DNA from: Flavobacterium sp.
GTDB taxonomy: Bacteria; Bacteroidota; Bacteroidia; Flavobacteriales; Flavobacteriaceae
Direction of reading: 5' to 3'
Assembly: GCF_024710485.1 (NCBI RefSeq)
Contig: NZ_JANJUQ010000019.1
Location: 32,460 to 96,459, forward strand
Length of the DNA: 64,000 nt
Under the pieces are notes generated by a model that was given only the letters and a program-made list of their open reading frames with translations, searched no databases and was not told the DNA's origin. Shown here one piece after another: positions 55,653-64,000 of this stretch. Position 1 is the first letter of the stretch, and the number at the start of each line of letters is the position of its first letter. The translations under genes and the position numbers were made by a program.

Positions 55653-55955
55653 ATGCCGAGAAAACACAATACTGATGCCAATGGTTCCGAATGGACGGAA
55701 ATAACTAAACTGGAAATTTGGTACAAAGCCCAACCTATTTCGGGGCGTCCATCTAACTTGTGGAGAAGAGATTGTTGCGGATTTGCCATCCGATATACCG
55801 ATTTTGGAAATAGAGACTCCATGTACGGCTGGGAAATCGATCATATTTATCCGGTGGCTAAAGGCGGCAATGATAACCCAAGAAACCTCCAACCGCTCAA
55901 TTGGAAAAACAATGCCCAAAAAGGTGACAGCCTAACATGGAACTGTCCCAAATAA
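55653..55955 (+). CDS. Small HNH endonuclease-like protein
   Basis: This 100-residue protein has no signal peptide. Its HNH core is WEIDHIYPVAKGGNDNPRNLQPL, with the His, Asn and a later KNNAQKGDS segment. A CC pair occurs earlier in the chain. It could be a nuclease in DNA repair or restriction; no methylase gene lies nearby. It follows the lipoprotein gene by 3 bp. Confidence 0.8.
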   Translation: MPRKHNTDANGSEWTEITKLEIWYKAQPISGRPSNLWRRDCCGFAIRYTDFGNRDSMYGWEIDHIYPVAKGGNDNPRNLQPLNWKNNAQKGDSLTWNCPK

Positions 55956-55970
55956 TATAATTGTGGTGGT

Positions 55971-56014
55971 ATTTGCGCCGGAGTAGTTATGCATACGACT
56001 ACTTCGGTTGCAAA
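55971..56014. repeat. Long imperfect inverted repeat
   Basis: ATTTGCGCCGGAGTAGT pairs imperfectly with ACTACTTCGGTTGCAAAT across a 10-nt loop. There is no T run, so it may be a structured RNA leader or a mobile hairpin, not a standard terminator. A smaller CTGCAA/TTGCAG hairpin follows at 56052-56068. Confidence 0.45.
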
Positions 56015-56132
56015 TGCTTGAGGTTAAGGTTTGTTAATAAAAACAAAAACACTGCAATTTGGTTGCAGAGAGGAATGTTAAAATTGTTTAGTTATTCATT
56101 TAACTATTTAACTATCAGTCAATAATTTTCAT

Positions 56133-56723
56133 ATGGGTACAAGTTCAAAATATTTAACGCTATTATATGAGGAGTTGGAAAATAAAAGTAAAAAACTACT
56201 CATTTTACTTTTTTTAGTTTCAAATTCTATTTTTAGCCAATCCTACATTGGTACAATTACAAAACAAGTAAATTTCAGAGAAGGACCAGGAAGTAGCTAT
56301 CAAATAATTAGTCCATTAAAACCAGGAACACAAATTTTCATTTCATCTTTAGAAACAGAAAATGACTTTTACAGCATAATAAATATTGCTACAAATGAAG
56401 AGGGATACGTTCATAAGTCTTATGTTAAAGTTGGAAAGTTAGTTACAAGAAGTAATCAAAGTATTTTTACTCCAAACGGAAGTACATCCTCTTATGAATC
56501 AGAATTGAAAATATTCAATAATACCAGTAAAACACTGACTTTAAAAATGAATTCAAAGTTGTTTTATTTTTCTCCATATGAAACAAAAAACATTTCAATT
56601 AGTCCGGGTGAGTATGATTTTAGAGCTTCAGCTCCTGGTGTAATTCCTTATATCGGAAATGAAAGTTTGAGAAGCGGTCAAGCTTATTCATGGCAATTTT
56701 TTATTAGAACAAGTTACAGATAA
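56133..56723 (+). CDS. Secreted bacterial SH3-domain protein
   Basis: This protein of up to 196 residues has a bacterial SH3 domain at about 40-100 (VNFREGPGSSYQIISPLKPGTQIFI, then EEGYVHKSYVKVG) and a C-terminal beta-rich half. With the ATG at 56133, 19 polar residues precede the hydrophobic core. A TTG at 56175 would give a clean signal peptide (NKSKKLLILLFLVSNSIFS). It heads a compact AT-rich operon; the next gene starts 11 bp later. Confidence 0.7.
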   Translation: MGTSSKYLTLLYEELENKSKKLLILLFLVSNSIFSQSYIGTITKQVNFREGPGSSYQIISPLKPGTQIFISSLETENDFYSIINIATNEEGYVHKSYVKVGKLVTRSNQSIFTPNGSTSSYESELKIFNNTSKTLTLKMNSKLFYFSPYETKNISISPGEYDFRASAPGVIPYIGNESLRSGQAYSWQFFIRTSYR

Positions 56724-56734
56724 AAGTATTTACA

Positions 56735-57259
56735 TTGTTTACCAACCAACTTACATACTTTCTTGACAAGTTTCACTTCATACTAGTGGTCATTGCGCGT
56801 TTTTTTAAAATTCTATTTAGACGCAAAAAAGAGATTGAGCAATTATTTCTTAATTATAGAACAGAACATCTCTTTGAAAATAGTTATATCATAATAAATT
56901 ATCGATACAGAAATGCTCTTTACTATCAGTTTGGTGTTTCCAAAACATTAGAAAAGCATATTAAAGTTTTTGACATTAAAAACTGTGATAAAGAGATCGA
57001 TTTTGTGGTTCATGGATTATTTCGTAAAAAAAGCTACAAATTAAGATTTGAACCAGATCTAACACTTGACAATTCAAGGTTTAAAACATCTATTTCAAAT
57101 TTGAATTTGAAATTAGAAGAATGGAGTATTCCTAAACTAGTTCATTCCAACATTCAATGTAATATAAAGACACCTATGCTTACAACTAAAAGTATAACAG
57201 TAATACAACCAAACATAAAAATATCAAACAAAACTTTTAATCAAAACGAATTTATATGA
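56735..57259 (+). CDS. Hypothetical protein with an N-terminal hydrophobic segment
   Basis: This 174-residue protein appears to start at TTG 56735. It has a hydrophobic segment (FHFILVVIARFFKILF) followed by RRKKE, so it is anchored with its soluble part in the cytoplasm. The remainder is basic and beta-rich. It is not recognised. It overlaps the next gene by 4 bp (ATGA), so the two are translationally coupled. Confidence 0.6.
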   Translation: MFTNQLTYFLDKFHFILVVIARFFKILFRRKKEIEQLFLNYRTEHLFENSYIIINYRYRNALYYQFGVSKTLEKHIKVFDIKNCDKEIDFVVHGLFRKKSYKLRFEPDLTLDNSRFKTSISNLNLKLEEWSIPKLVHSNIQCNIKTPMLTTKSITVIQPNIKISNKTFNQNEFI

Positions 57260-58485
57260 CACGAGATTATTACAAATTACCAAAATCCAGCGGCATAATG
57301 CGGTTTTTATGGAAATGCGCCGGAGGAGATAGATATTTATTAGAACGTGCAACCTATTCAGATCAAATTAAATACATGTGTCTTGGAGGGATAGTATTTG
57401 CAACTGGAGCAATGGCGGGTCTTGCAGGAGGATATGCTTTTTACACAATTTTTGAAAAAAGGGGGTCAGCTATTGATAACCCTATTGATTTAGGAACTGT
57501 TTTCATGGCACTTTTGTTTGGTATCATCTGGGGGCTGATGATTTTTAATATTGACCGGTTTATCGTAACAAGTACGGGAAAAGGAGATGGAACTGAGGCC
57601 ATAACAGTCGGAGAATTGAAAAGTGCATTGCCAAGAATTTTGATGGGAATGATAATAGCACTTACTATATCTAAACCTGTTGAAATAAGAATGTTTAAAA
57701 CAGAGATTGATATTAAATTAAGGGAAAAGCAGTTAGAACAACAGGCAGAGTATCAAGCGAAAGTTGATAAAACTTTTGCAGATAGAGAAAAATTGCTAGA
57801 TAAAGAATTTGGTTCGATAGCTGAACAAAGGAAGGAATTAATTAGTAGAATTAAAGCTGCTGAACAAGCTTACACCGATAATTTGATGGGTAAGGCTAAC
57901 GGGATTCCTGGTGGAAATGGACCATTATCAAAAGCTTTAAAATCTCAATTAGGGGATTTAGAACGACAATTAGATGATTTTGATGAGCAAAATGGAAAAG
58001 ATTTAGTTGAATTGAATAAAAGAAAAGATCAGTTACGTATCGCTAAAGAAAGTGAAAGAGGGAACAATGAAAAAATTGCAAATGGTTTAGACGGTTTGTT
58101 AGAAAGAATAAAAATAGCTCATGAAGTAGCGGGCTTTTGGATTTCTCTTTTTATTACTCTTCTATTTATGGCGATTGAGTTAACTCCAATATTTTTCAAA
58201 CTAATGCTCACAAAAACAACTTATGATTATTTAGCTGAAAATAGAGATGAATTATTAAAAGCTGACTATGGAATTGAGGTCCAATATGACAAATACAAAG
58301 ATAAAGAAGGAATTGAAAGGCATCTAACCATAAACCATGAAGCTGAGCGAATCATTTTTGAAAAGAAAATGGTTACCAATATTCAAAAGGAACTAACCAA
58401 ATATGCTATTACAAAATATAAAGATAGGGAGAAGAAAAGAATTGATGATAACTTGGATGACTACATTAAAGGTCTTGACGGATAA
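57256..58485 (+). CDS. DUF4407-type membrane protein with a coiled coil (paralog 1)
   Basis: This 409-residue protein opens with FLWKCAGGDRYLLERATYSDQ, the DUF4407 start. Paired helices follow (CLGGIVFATGAMAGLAGGYAF, and LLFGIIWGLMIFNIDRFIVT), then a helix at about 130-148, a long charged coiled-coil region (about 150-275), and another hydrophobic helix at about 297-315, then a charged tail. The role of this family is unknown. It overlaps the next gene by 1 bp and is a clear paralog of it. Confidence 0.85.
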   Translation: MTRDYYKLPKSSGIMRFLWKCAGGDRYLLERATYSDQIKYMCLGGIVFATGAMAGLAGGYAFYTIFEKRGSAIDNPIDLGTVFMALLFGIIWGLMIFNIDRFIVTSTGKGDGTEAITVGELKSALPRILMGMIIALTISKPVEIRMFKTEIDIKLREKQLEQQAEYQAKVDKTFADREKLLDKEFGSIAEQRKELISRIKAAEQAYTDNLMGKANGIPGGNGPLSKALKSQLGDLERQLDDFDEQNGKDLVELNKRKDQLRIAKESERGNNEKIANGLDGLLERIKIAHEVAGFWISLFITLLFMAIELTPIFFKLMLTKTTYDYLAENRDELLKADYGIEVQYDKYKDKEGIERHLTINHEAERIIFEKKMVTNIQKELTKYAITKYKDREKKRIDDNLDDYIKGLDG

Positions 58486-60032
58486 TGAACAAAGCGCTGA
58501 GTGACATACGCCTTTTTCTTTTTACTTGTTCAGGCGAAGATAACTATATCTTAAAAAGATGTAATTGGGGCATTCAAAAACGGTTTGCACTAATAGGCTT
58601 CTTTGTGTTATTAATTTTCGCAGGTTGTTTTTTGAGTGCTACATTATTTTTTGTTTCATTATTTCAAGATGCATCATTTATAAGTCTTTTTGTTGGGGTC
58701 TTTTGGGGAGCAATGGTAATAAATATGTATTTACTTTTATTACATACCATTTCACCACCAATTATTTCAGCTGTCTCAAGAAAGAAGAAGAAAAATAACA
58801 AGGAAGTTGAAAACATCGAAAAACAAAATCGGTTTTTATCTTTTTCTATGTTTTTACGTATTGGTTTTATGATGCTTCTAGCAATAATTATAGCTCAGCC
58901 TTTAAATTATGGATTTCTAGGAGAATCTGTAGATACTGAGATAGAACTACACAAAACTCATGAAAGAGTTAAACTTTATGCTATAACTAATAAACATTTA
59001 ATCCAGTCGGAATTAGAAAATCAAAAAGAACTAAATCAAAAGATTCTTAATAAACTCAATCCAAATGATATTTTACAAATCAAAGTACAATTACATTTAA
59101 TTAATAATAAAATTACTAGAGATTCACTATTTATAATTGATGCCTCCAAAAAGTTGGTGAAATTAGACAAAATTGAAAATCACATATTTTTATCAGATTC
59201 TGAAAAATTAGAAAAAGAAAACATTATCAGTCATTTAAATAAAGAATTAAATATTGAATTAGCTTCTGATTACTATTTTATAAACGATCTTAACTCAATT
59301 GTAGTTTCTGGATATTTTAAAAGCGATTATGACAACTTTAAGTCGAGTATGTCATCATTAATTAATCAAAAAAAGGAAAACTATAATAAGCTAAACGATT
59401 TGCTTGATAAAAGTAACTTCTATATAAAGACTATTCAAATTTTATTAGTGGAAAATCCCATGTCATGGTTTATGACAATTTTGGTTTGTTTGGTTTTTTT
59501 GTTTCCAATCTATTTTAAATATAAAGCTCGGGATATTTCCACAGAGATATTTCAATTGGAAAATCATAAACCAGAGATAGTGAAATTAAGAAATGAACTA
59601 ATACACACTACTGATTTCAATTGGCTTGAAAGCAAAATAATGTTAATTAATGTCAATCAAATTAAAACCTCAGATTATTACTTCATGAGGATGATAATTG
59701 AACACAAGACTATCATTCTAGAATACAAACAAACAAAACATCAATTCTCCAAAATACTTACTGATAATGTTAAGCGATATAATAAGACTATAAGAACTAG
59801 GCTAAATCCCTTATTACATAAACTGAGTACAGTAAATCCTAAGCGTTACAATGAATATCTGGAATTGATAGATAATGAATTAAAAGATGAAGTAATAGTA
59901 AAATATGAGCATTGGTTAGATATGCCTTTTCGAACCAAAAAAGCACAGACGGTTAAAATAAAAAACACTGAAGTCGGGCTTCTTGATTTTGTATATAATA
60001 GAGATAAAAAGGAACTGACAGAGGAAAACTAA
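58485..60032 (+). CDS. DUF4407-like membrane protein (diverged paralog 2)
   Basis: This 515-residue protein starts MNKALSDIRLFLFTCSGEDNYILKRC, which aligns with the DUF4407 start of the previous protein. SLFVGVFWGAMVINMYLLL and RIGFMMLLAIIIAQPLNYG match its helix 2 and helix 3. A central helical region of about 200 residues, a further helix near 330 (WFMTILVCLVFLFPIYF) and a long charged tail follow. It is longer and more diverged than paralog 1. Together the two may form a heteromeric membrane complex. Confidence 0.8.
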   Translation: MNKALSDIRLFLFTCSGEDNYILKRCNWGIQKRFALIGFFVLLIFAGCFLSATLFFVSLFQDASFISLFVGVFWGAMVINMYLLLLHTISPPIISAVSRKKKKNNKEVENIEKQNRFLSFSMFLRIGFMMLLAIIIAQPLNYGFLGESVDTEIELHKTHERVKLYAITNKHLIQSELENQKELNQKILNKLNPNDILQIKVQLHLINNKITRDSLFIIDASKKLVKLDKIENHIFLSDSEKLEKENIISHLNKELNIELASDYYFINDLNSIVVSGYFKSDYDNFKSSMSSLINQKKENYNKLNDLLDKSNFYIKTIQILLVENPMSWFMTILVCLVFLFPIYFKYKARDISTEIFQLENHKPEIVKLRNELIHTTDFNWLESKIMLINVNQIKTSDYYFMRMIIEHKTIILEYKQTKHQFSKILTDNVKRYNKTIRTRLNPLLHKLSTVNPKRYNEYLELIDNELKDEVIVKYEHWLDMPFRTKKAQTVKIKNTEVGLLDFVYNRDKKELTEEN

Positions 60033-61778
60033 ATGACAGAAAAAATTGTAAATATCATTAAAGAGGAACCTTTTGTCGGTGAAGATGATTTGGACTATAT
60101 AAGAGTTACCAAAGAAATCTTGACGCCAAGAAAAACTTATTTAAAAGGAATAATCTCTGGCAAATACCGCGGTGATAAAATACCTGATGAAAGTGATAAA
60201 TCTGTCTTATTTGATTTCGAAATCTATGAGGCAGAAGTGATATGTAATTCGGTCGATGATTTCTGTAAGAATAAACCATTTACTTTTCCACATGATTTTA
60301 AAAATATTACCAATTGTAATAAAATTAAAGGATCCATTTTTCCAAAAGAAAAGCTTCCACAAACTTTACCCGTACTAATTTCAACAGATGACAAAACGTT
60401 TGGGATTAACGTGTTAGAGCCACAATTATTCGAGTTCAAAATAAATAGAAAAGAGCATCAAATTGAAGGTGATGAAGTTTTCGGGACTTTCAAAGCTTAT
60501 CTAACAGGCTATGTATTTGATTATGAAAGAGAAGAAATTGAAGAAATAGTTGAGGTAGAATCACACACAGGTGATGTAATAGTAAAGGATTCACCTCTAC
60601 AAAATTTATGTAAATCTAATGGTATAAAAACAGGGGGATTTTTAGAGAAGAAAGGTTACATTAAATATGAATACTTTTGTAAGCATCATTCTGATACCGT
60701 TTGGGGACCTTGGCAAAAAGTAACCGGTTCTAAAGATTACATCGAATCGAAAGGTTGCTTAAGTGAATTATTAGCTATAATTGGTTTAGTGCTATTCATA
60801 GCATTTTTGATTGCGGTTTTACCTGGATTACTTTATTTAATTGGTCTCTTAGTAATACTTTATTTAATTGGTCTCTTAGGCCCATATTTTAAATGGATAT
60901 TCAGAGCATTAGGGTTGATATTGTTGGTTTTATTTATTGGGTCATTGTTTAAAACATGTAACAGTAAAAGTCATTTTGATCCAATTCCTTTTCAAGACAC
61001 TAATAGAGAATCATCAACTGTTGTTACACCAATTGTTGATAGCAACTCAAACAATGTAGTAAATCCAGTTGATACTGATCATAATGATTCCTGGATAAAG
61101 AGATATAGAGTTTGGAAAGATTATAATGGTAAAATTTATGAGGGATATTATGAACTAAAAAAGAGTGACTGGGATAAATCAGCTATTTATAAAAATAGTT
61201 TGATTATTAGTTCTAATAATTATAATGCTTACGACGAAGTTGTATATAGAATTAAGGAATTTGACAAAAACAAATTGGACAGAGTCTATCCTTTATTTGA
61301 TAGTATTGCTAAAGTCAATAAACTTGATAAAATAAAATTTGCAGAAATGATTGTATCTTTTGTACAAGATATACCGTATGTATTGATATTAGACAATGAC
61401 TGTAATCCAAATCTTTACAATGATAGCTTCACAAGGAAATACTTATCTAATCCAAATTCAAAATGTGATGGGAATCAAAAATTTGGCATAAATACTCCTG
61501 TAGAATTTTTAGCTAATTTAAATGGGGATTGTGATACACGTACATTGTTATTGTATACAATATTTTCACATTACAATTATGACGTAGCATTATTAAGTAG
61601 TGAATATTATGGTCATTCTATTTTAGGTATTAACTTACCTTTAAATGGTTTTGCATACACATACGATAACCAAAGATATGTACTTTGGGAGACTACTGAG
61701 AAAAATGCAAAACCTGGTAAAATATCTGATGGAATGTCAAATATAAATAACTGGAGAATATCCTTAAAATCAAAATAA
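60033..61778 (+). CDS. Membrane protein with a transglutaminase-like (Cys-His-Glu) domain
   Basis: This 581-residue protein has a soluble N-terminal region of about 235 residues, a hydrophobic region (about 246-315) of three or so helices, a polar linker and a C-terminal transglutaminase-like domain. The probable triad is Cys500 in NGDCDTRT, His528 in YGHSI and Glu553 in LWETTE. FVQDIPYV and the TPVEFL segment before the Cys are typical of this fold. It may be a Cys protease or crosslinking enzyme. It starts directly after paralog 2. Confidence 0.8.
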   Translation: MTEKIVNIIKEEPFVGEDDLDYIRVTKEILTPRKTYLKGIISGKYRGDKIPDESDKSVLFDFEIYEAEVICNSVDDFCKNKPFTFPHDFKNITNCNKIKGSIFPKEKLPQTLPVLISTDDKTFGINVLEPQLFEFKINRKEHQIEGDEVFGTFKAYLTGYVFDYEREEIEEIVEVESHTGDVIVKDSPLQNLCKSNGIKTGGFLEKKGYIKYEYFCKHHSDTVWGPWQKVTGSKDYIESKGCLSELLAIIGLVLFIAFLIAVLPGLLYLIGLLVILYLIGLLGPYFKWIFRALGLILLVLFIGSLFKTCNSKSHFDPIPFQDTNRESSTVVTPIVDSNSNNVVNPVDTDHNDSWIKRYRVWKDYNGKIYEGYYELKKSDWDKSAIYKNSLIISSNNYNAYDEVVYRIKEFDKNKLDRVYPLFDSIAKVNKLDKIKFAEMIVSFVQDIPYVLILDNDCNPNLYNDSFTRKYLSNPNSKCDGNQKFGINTPVEFLANLNGDCDTRTLLLYTIFSHYNYDVALLSSEYYGHSILGINLPLNGFAYTYDNQRYVLWETTEKNAKPGKISDGMSNINNWRISLKSK

Positions 61779-61779
61779 A

Positions 61780-62289
61780 ATGAATAAACAAAGCTTGTTT
61801 TTTACCAGTTTGGTAGCGATTGTAGCCATTGCGTTAATGATAATGGCATTACAGTTTTTAACTAAAAAACTAAATATTAAACCTGAAGTTGAAGACAAAA
61901 TAAATACATCCTATGCTATTTGGTCAACTTCTATTTTTATTACTTTTTTTATGTTTTTGAAAGTTGCATTAGAGCAAACTGAAAATGCAATAGAGGTAAT
62001 CATTTATTCTAAAACCATAGATAATACTTTTATTGAAGTTATGCAAAAGATTGTTATTTTCATTGGTTTTACATTCTTTTTTACATTCTTATCATATTAT
62101 GTGGTGAATGCAATAACCAAAATTACTTTTGGAAACAAAGTTGATAGTATTGAGATTGAAAGAGAAAATAAAGGGTATTTTATTATGAAAGGATCCATTT
62201 TATTACTTTTAGTATTTTCTTTGATCACAATATTTGAACATTTTCTTCGATGGTTTGCACCAGTTGTTAACACGCCATTCTTTCATTAG
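61780..62289 (+). CDS. Small integral membrane protein
   Basis: This 169-residue protein has four predicted helices: SLVAIVAIALMIMALQFL, SIFITFFMFLKVAL, VIFIGFTFFFTFLSYYV and SILLLLVFSLITIF. Not recognised. It starts 1 bp after the transglutaminase-like gene and belongs to the same operon. Confidence 0.7.
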   Translation: MNKQSLFFTSLVAIVAIALMIMALQFLTKKLNIKPEVEDKINTSYAIWSTSIFITFFMFLKVALEQTENAIEVIIYSKTIDNTFIEVMQKIVIFIGFTFFFTFLSYYVVNAITKITFGNKVDSIEIERENKGYFIMKGSILLLLVFSLITIFEHFLRWFAPVVNTPFFH

Positions 62290-62293
62290 ATGT

Positions 62294-62587
62294 ATGGAAA
62301 ATTTAATAAAGTTATCATTATCATTATTACTTTTTATTTGCCTAGCCAACATGCCCTACGGATATTACCAATTCGTGCGATTAGCCGGACTAATCGGCTT
62401 TGCAATTTTAGCAAATAACTCAAGACAACAAGGAAAACAGACAGAAATGTTAATTTACATTGGACTTGCTTTACTATTTCAACCTTTCATTAAGGTAGCT
62501 TTAGGAAGAACTATTTGGAATATAGTAGATGTTATTGTTGGCATTGGTCTTATACTATCTCTAGTAAGTTCAAAAAATCAAAATTAA
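62294..62587 (+). CDS. Small membrane protein (DUF6804-like)
   Basis: This 97-residue protein has three predicted helices. It contains ANMPYGYYQFVRLAGLIGFAIL, which resembles the DUF6804 family from memory. The ATG at 62294, 4 bp after the previous stop, gives a sensible start; the longer frame from 62234 is not needed. Function unknown. Confidence 0.7.
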   Translation: MENLIKLSLSLLLFICLANMPYGYYQFVRLAGLIGFAILANNSRQQGKQTEMLIYIGLALLFQPFIKVALGRTIWNIVDVIVGIGLILSLVSSKNQN

Positions 62588-62591
62588 CCCG

Positions 62592-63236
62592 GTGATTATA
62601 ATTAAATTAATAGTATTCATTTTCATGCTGGTTGTGTTTCAAATGCTCATCTCGCACTTAAAAACTCTCAACTTTATCAAAGAGTTAAAAAAGGTACCTA
62701 TTAAAACAAAATTTCTAATCAAAAGAATCTACAGACTTATTAATTTTAGAAGGTGCTCACATTATGTATGGAAGGATTTGATTAAATTCCACAAAGCGTC
62801 AGGATGGAAATTTGGACAATTTGAAGCAGATAAGTTAATCGAATGCACTTTTGAAATCGAAGAAAATAGTTTTTTGAACTTTAATTATTTGGTTAACAAT
62901 CATAGTTTAATATTTAGATCGATTATACTTCAAAACTTTGAGGAAGAACGTACTAATGATATAATGGTACTTGCTTCACATTTTAATGCTTTGCTAAATT
63001 TTGGAGTTGTTAAAGTAAGTGTTAAATATAATTATGTTGAGTTTATATATACCAGAGATTTATTAACCTATTCCTTATTTTCCGGAGAAATAAGATCCGA
63101 TACTGATACCCATTTTGCCATTACAAAAGATTGTTTATGGTCCTTTACCAAATTAATAGAAACCGGAGATGACCCTGTTTTTGTTTTTTCAGAACTTATG
63201 AGACGAAAGGAAAATTATGATAGTACAGACAACTAA
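62592..63236 (+). CDS. Hypothetical protein with an N-terminal membrane anchor
   Basis: This 214-residue protein starts at GTG 62592. It has one N-terminal hydrophobic segment (IIIKLIVFIFMLVVFQMLI) and a mixed soluble part, with WKDLIKFHKASGWKFGQFE and Ser/Phe-rich strands. Not recognised. It is the last AT-rich gene of the cluster. The secreted DNase I-like gene starts right after its stop. Confidence 0.65.
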   Translation: MIIIKLIVFIFMLVVFQMLISHLKTLNFIKELKKVPIKTKFLIKRIYRLINFRRCSHYVWKDLIKFHKASGWKFGQFEADKLIECTFEIEENSFLNFNYLVNNHSLIFRSIILQNFEEERTNDIMVLASHFNALLNFGVVKVSVKYNYVEFIYTRDLLTYSLFSGEIRSDTDTHFAITKDCLWSFTKLIETGDDPVFVFSELMRRKENYDSTDN

Positions 63237-64000
63237 ATGAAACTACTTTCAACTTTTATTGTTTTTCTAATTTTCTCAATTGGAACCGCCCAAGTCAAAA
63301 TCCTAACCTGGAACGTCGAAAACCTTGGTAACTCAAAATCAGACAGCATCATCACCTACATAGCTAACACAGTCAAAGCCTATGATATAGTAGCCCTGCA
63401 AGAAGTAGTTGCCGGTGATGGAGGCGCACAAGCAGTTGCAAAACTAGCAGACCAACTCAACCGCAAAGGAGCCCAATGGGACTATGTCATCAGCGATCCA
63501 ACCAGTAGTTCCGCTTACAAAACGGAGCGTTATGCTTTCCTTTGGAAAACCGCCAGAGTCAGATTGGTCAATAAACCTTGGTTGGAGAAGAAGTACGGAT
63601 TATTAATTGATAGAGAACCGTATTACGCCACGTTTGAATACAATAAAAAGCAATTCACCCTGGCCAACTTCCACGCCATCACCAAAAGCAAACAGCCTGA
63701 AACCGAGATAAAACATTTCAAAAACCTACCCGGAGAATATCCAAACTTAAACCTTATCTTTTTGGGTGATTTTAATTGTCCGCAAACCCATACTGTTTTT
63801 AATCCTCTGAAAAAAATGGGATACAAACCGGCTTTTATCAATCAAAAAACATCGCTTAAAAAGACTTGTTTAGAAAACAATTGCCTTTCCAATGAATTTG
63901 ATAATATATGGTTTGATAGCTATAAATTTATCATAACCAGTCCCGATGCGATTTTATTCTACCAAGATTTTGAGGATTTTGCCAAAGCCAAAGAAGTATC
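63237..64000 (+). CDS. Secreted endonuclease/exonuclease/phosphatase (DNase I-like) protein (partial)
   Basis: Only the first 254 codons are in the window. There is a signal peptide (MKLLSTFIVFLIFSIGTAQ). The EEP fold has the motifs ILTWNVENLG (Asn), VALQEVV (catalytic Glu), LANFHA and FLGDFNCPQT (Asp/Asn). CLENNC may form a disulfide. Such enzymes cut DNA or phosphoesters outside the cytoplasm. It starts at 63237 directly after the previous stop; its base composition is closer to the core genes. Confidence 0.87.
   Translation, partial: MKLLSTFIVFLIFSIGTAQVKILTWNVENLGNSKSDSIITYIANTVKAYDIVALQEVVAGDGGAQAVAKLADQLNRKGAQWDYVISDPTSSSAYKTERYAFLWKTARVRLVNKPWLEKKYGLLIDREPYYATFEYNKKQFTLANFHAITKSKQPETEIKHFKNLPGEYPNLNLIFLGDFNCPQTHTVFNPLKKMGYKPAFINQKTSLKKTCLENNCLSNEFDNIWFDSYKFIITSPDAILFYQDFEDFAKAKEV

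Noticed and set aside
55653..55955. HNH gene as part of a restriction-modification system
   Set aside because: No methyltransferase or specificity gene is nearby; only the nuclease-like core is visible.
62234..62587. Longer start for the DUF6804-like protein
   Set aside because: It would overlap the previous gene by 56 bp and adds a polar stretch; the ATG at 62294 fits the spacing of the operon.

Overview
The window looks like a chromosomal segment of a Flavobacterium-like member of the Bacteroidota (Flavobacteriaceae). The support is type IX secretion (T9SS) type A and type B C-terminal sorting domains, a PorP/SprF partner protein, many lipoproteins and Sec signal peptides, AT-rich intergenic DNA without strong Shine-Dalgarno sequences, and several matches to the Bacteroidota -7 promoter box TAnnTTTG. 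I saw no rRNA, tRNA, transposase or CRISPR array.

Layout. 1-256 is the tail of dihydrolipoyl dehydrogenase. 319-4459 (minus strand) is a six-gene arsenic/chromate cassette: arsR, a Cys-tailed small protein, chrA, acr3, a methyltransferase and thioredoxin-type arsC. 4626-11679 is a compact housekeeping operon: tpx, dgkA, ftsK, lolA, an LptF/LptG permease and ribB with a decayed RibA half. 13072-20225 is a signalling cluster: a 1750-residue kinase with about 11 PAS domains and one GAF domain, two single-domain response regulators, and a REC-PAS-HisKA protein with no ATPase. 20278-21845 is a Crp-like regulator with a secreted GlcG/HbpS-like protein and a secreted 5-hydroxyisourate hydrolase. 21950-32235 holds secreted hypotheticals, a b-type cytochrome, inorganic pyrophosphatase, a P-type ATPase, and some decayed or interrupted ORFs. 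32390-38391 is an RND efflux operon ending in a clear terminator.

38468-40248 contains a radical SAM protein with the features of a prokaryotic viperin (antiviral ddhNTP synthase), followed on the same strand by an unlisted-size 47-residue Ser/Lys-rich protein and a 216-residue unknown. 40361-43724 has a LytTR response regulator, a secreted endonuclease I and a one-TM unknown. 44061-54728 is a small lipoprotein, a TPR histidine kinase/response regulator pair, an HTH protein, a 2217-residue T9SS surface protein with Ig-like, PKD and SprB repeats, and its SprF partner.

54849-64000 is accessory: a lipoprotein, an HNH nuclease, then a very tightly packed AT-rich run of genes (56133-63236). That run has an SH3 protein, an unknown, two diverged DUF4407-type membrane/coiled-coil paralogs, a membrane-anchored transglutaminase-like Cys-His-Glu protein, two small membrane proteins and an unknown. 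It is directly followed by a secreted DNase I-like phosphohydrolase that runs off the window.

The most notable non-coding signal is a palindrome (CTTtACGG-tttt-CCGTAAGG) found twice, at 46608 and 54777. Each copy sits exactly 19 nt upstream of a perfect -7 box, so it looks like an activator operator; the response regulator encoded next door is the obvious candidate to bind it. The most interesting gene sets are the viperin operon with two unknown companions and the DUF4407/transglutaminase-like operon.
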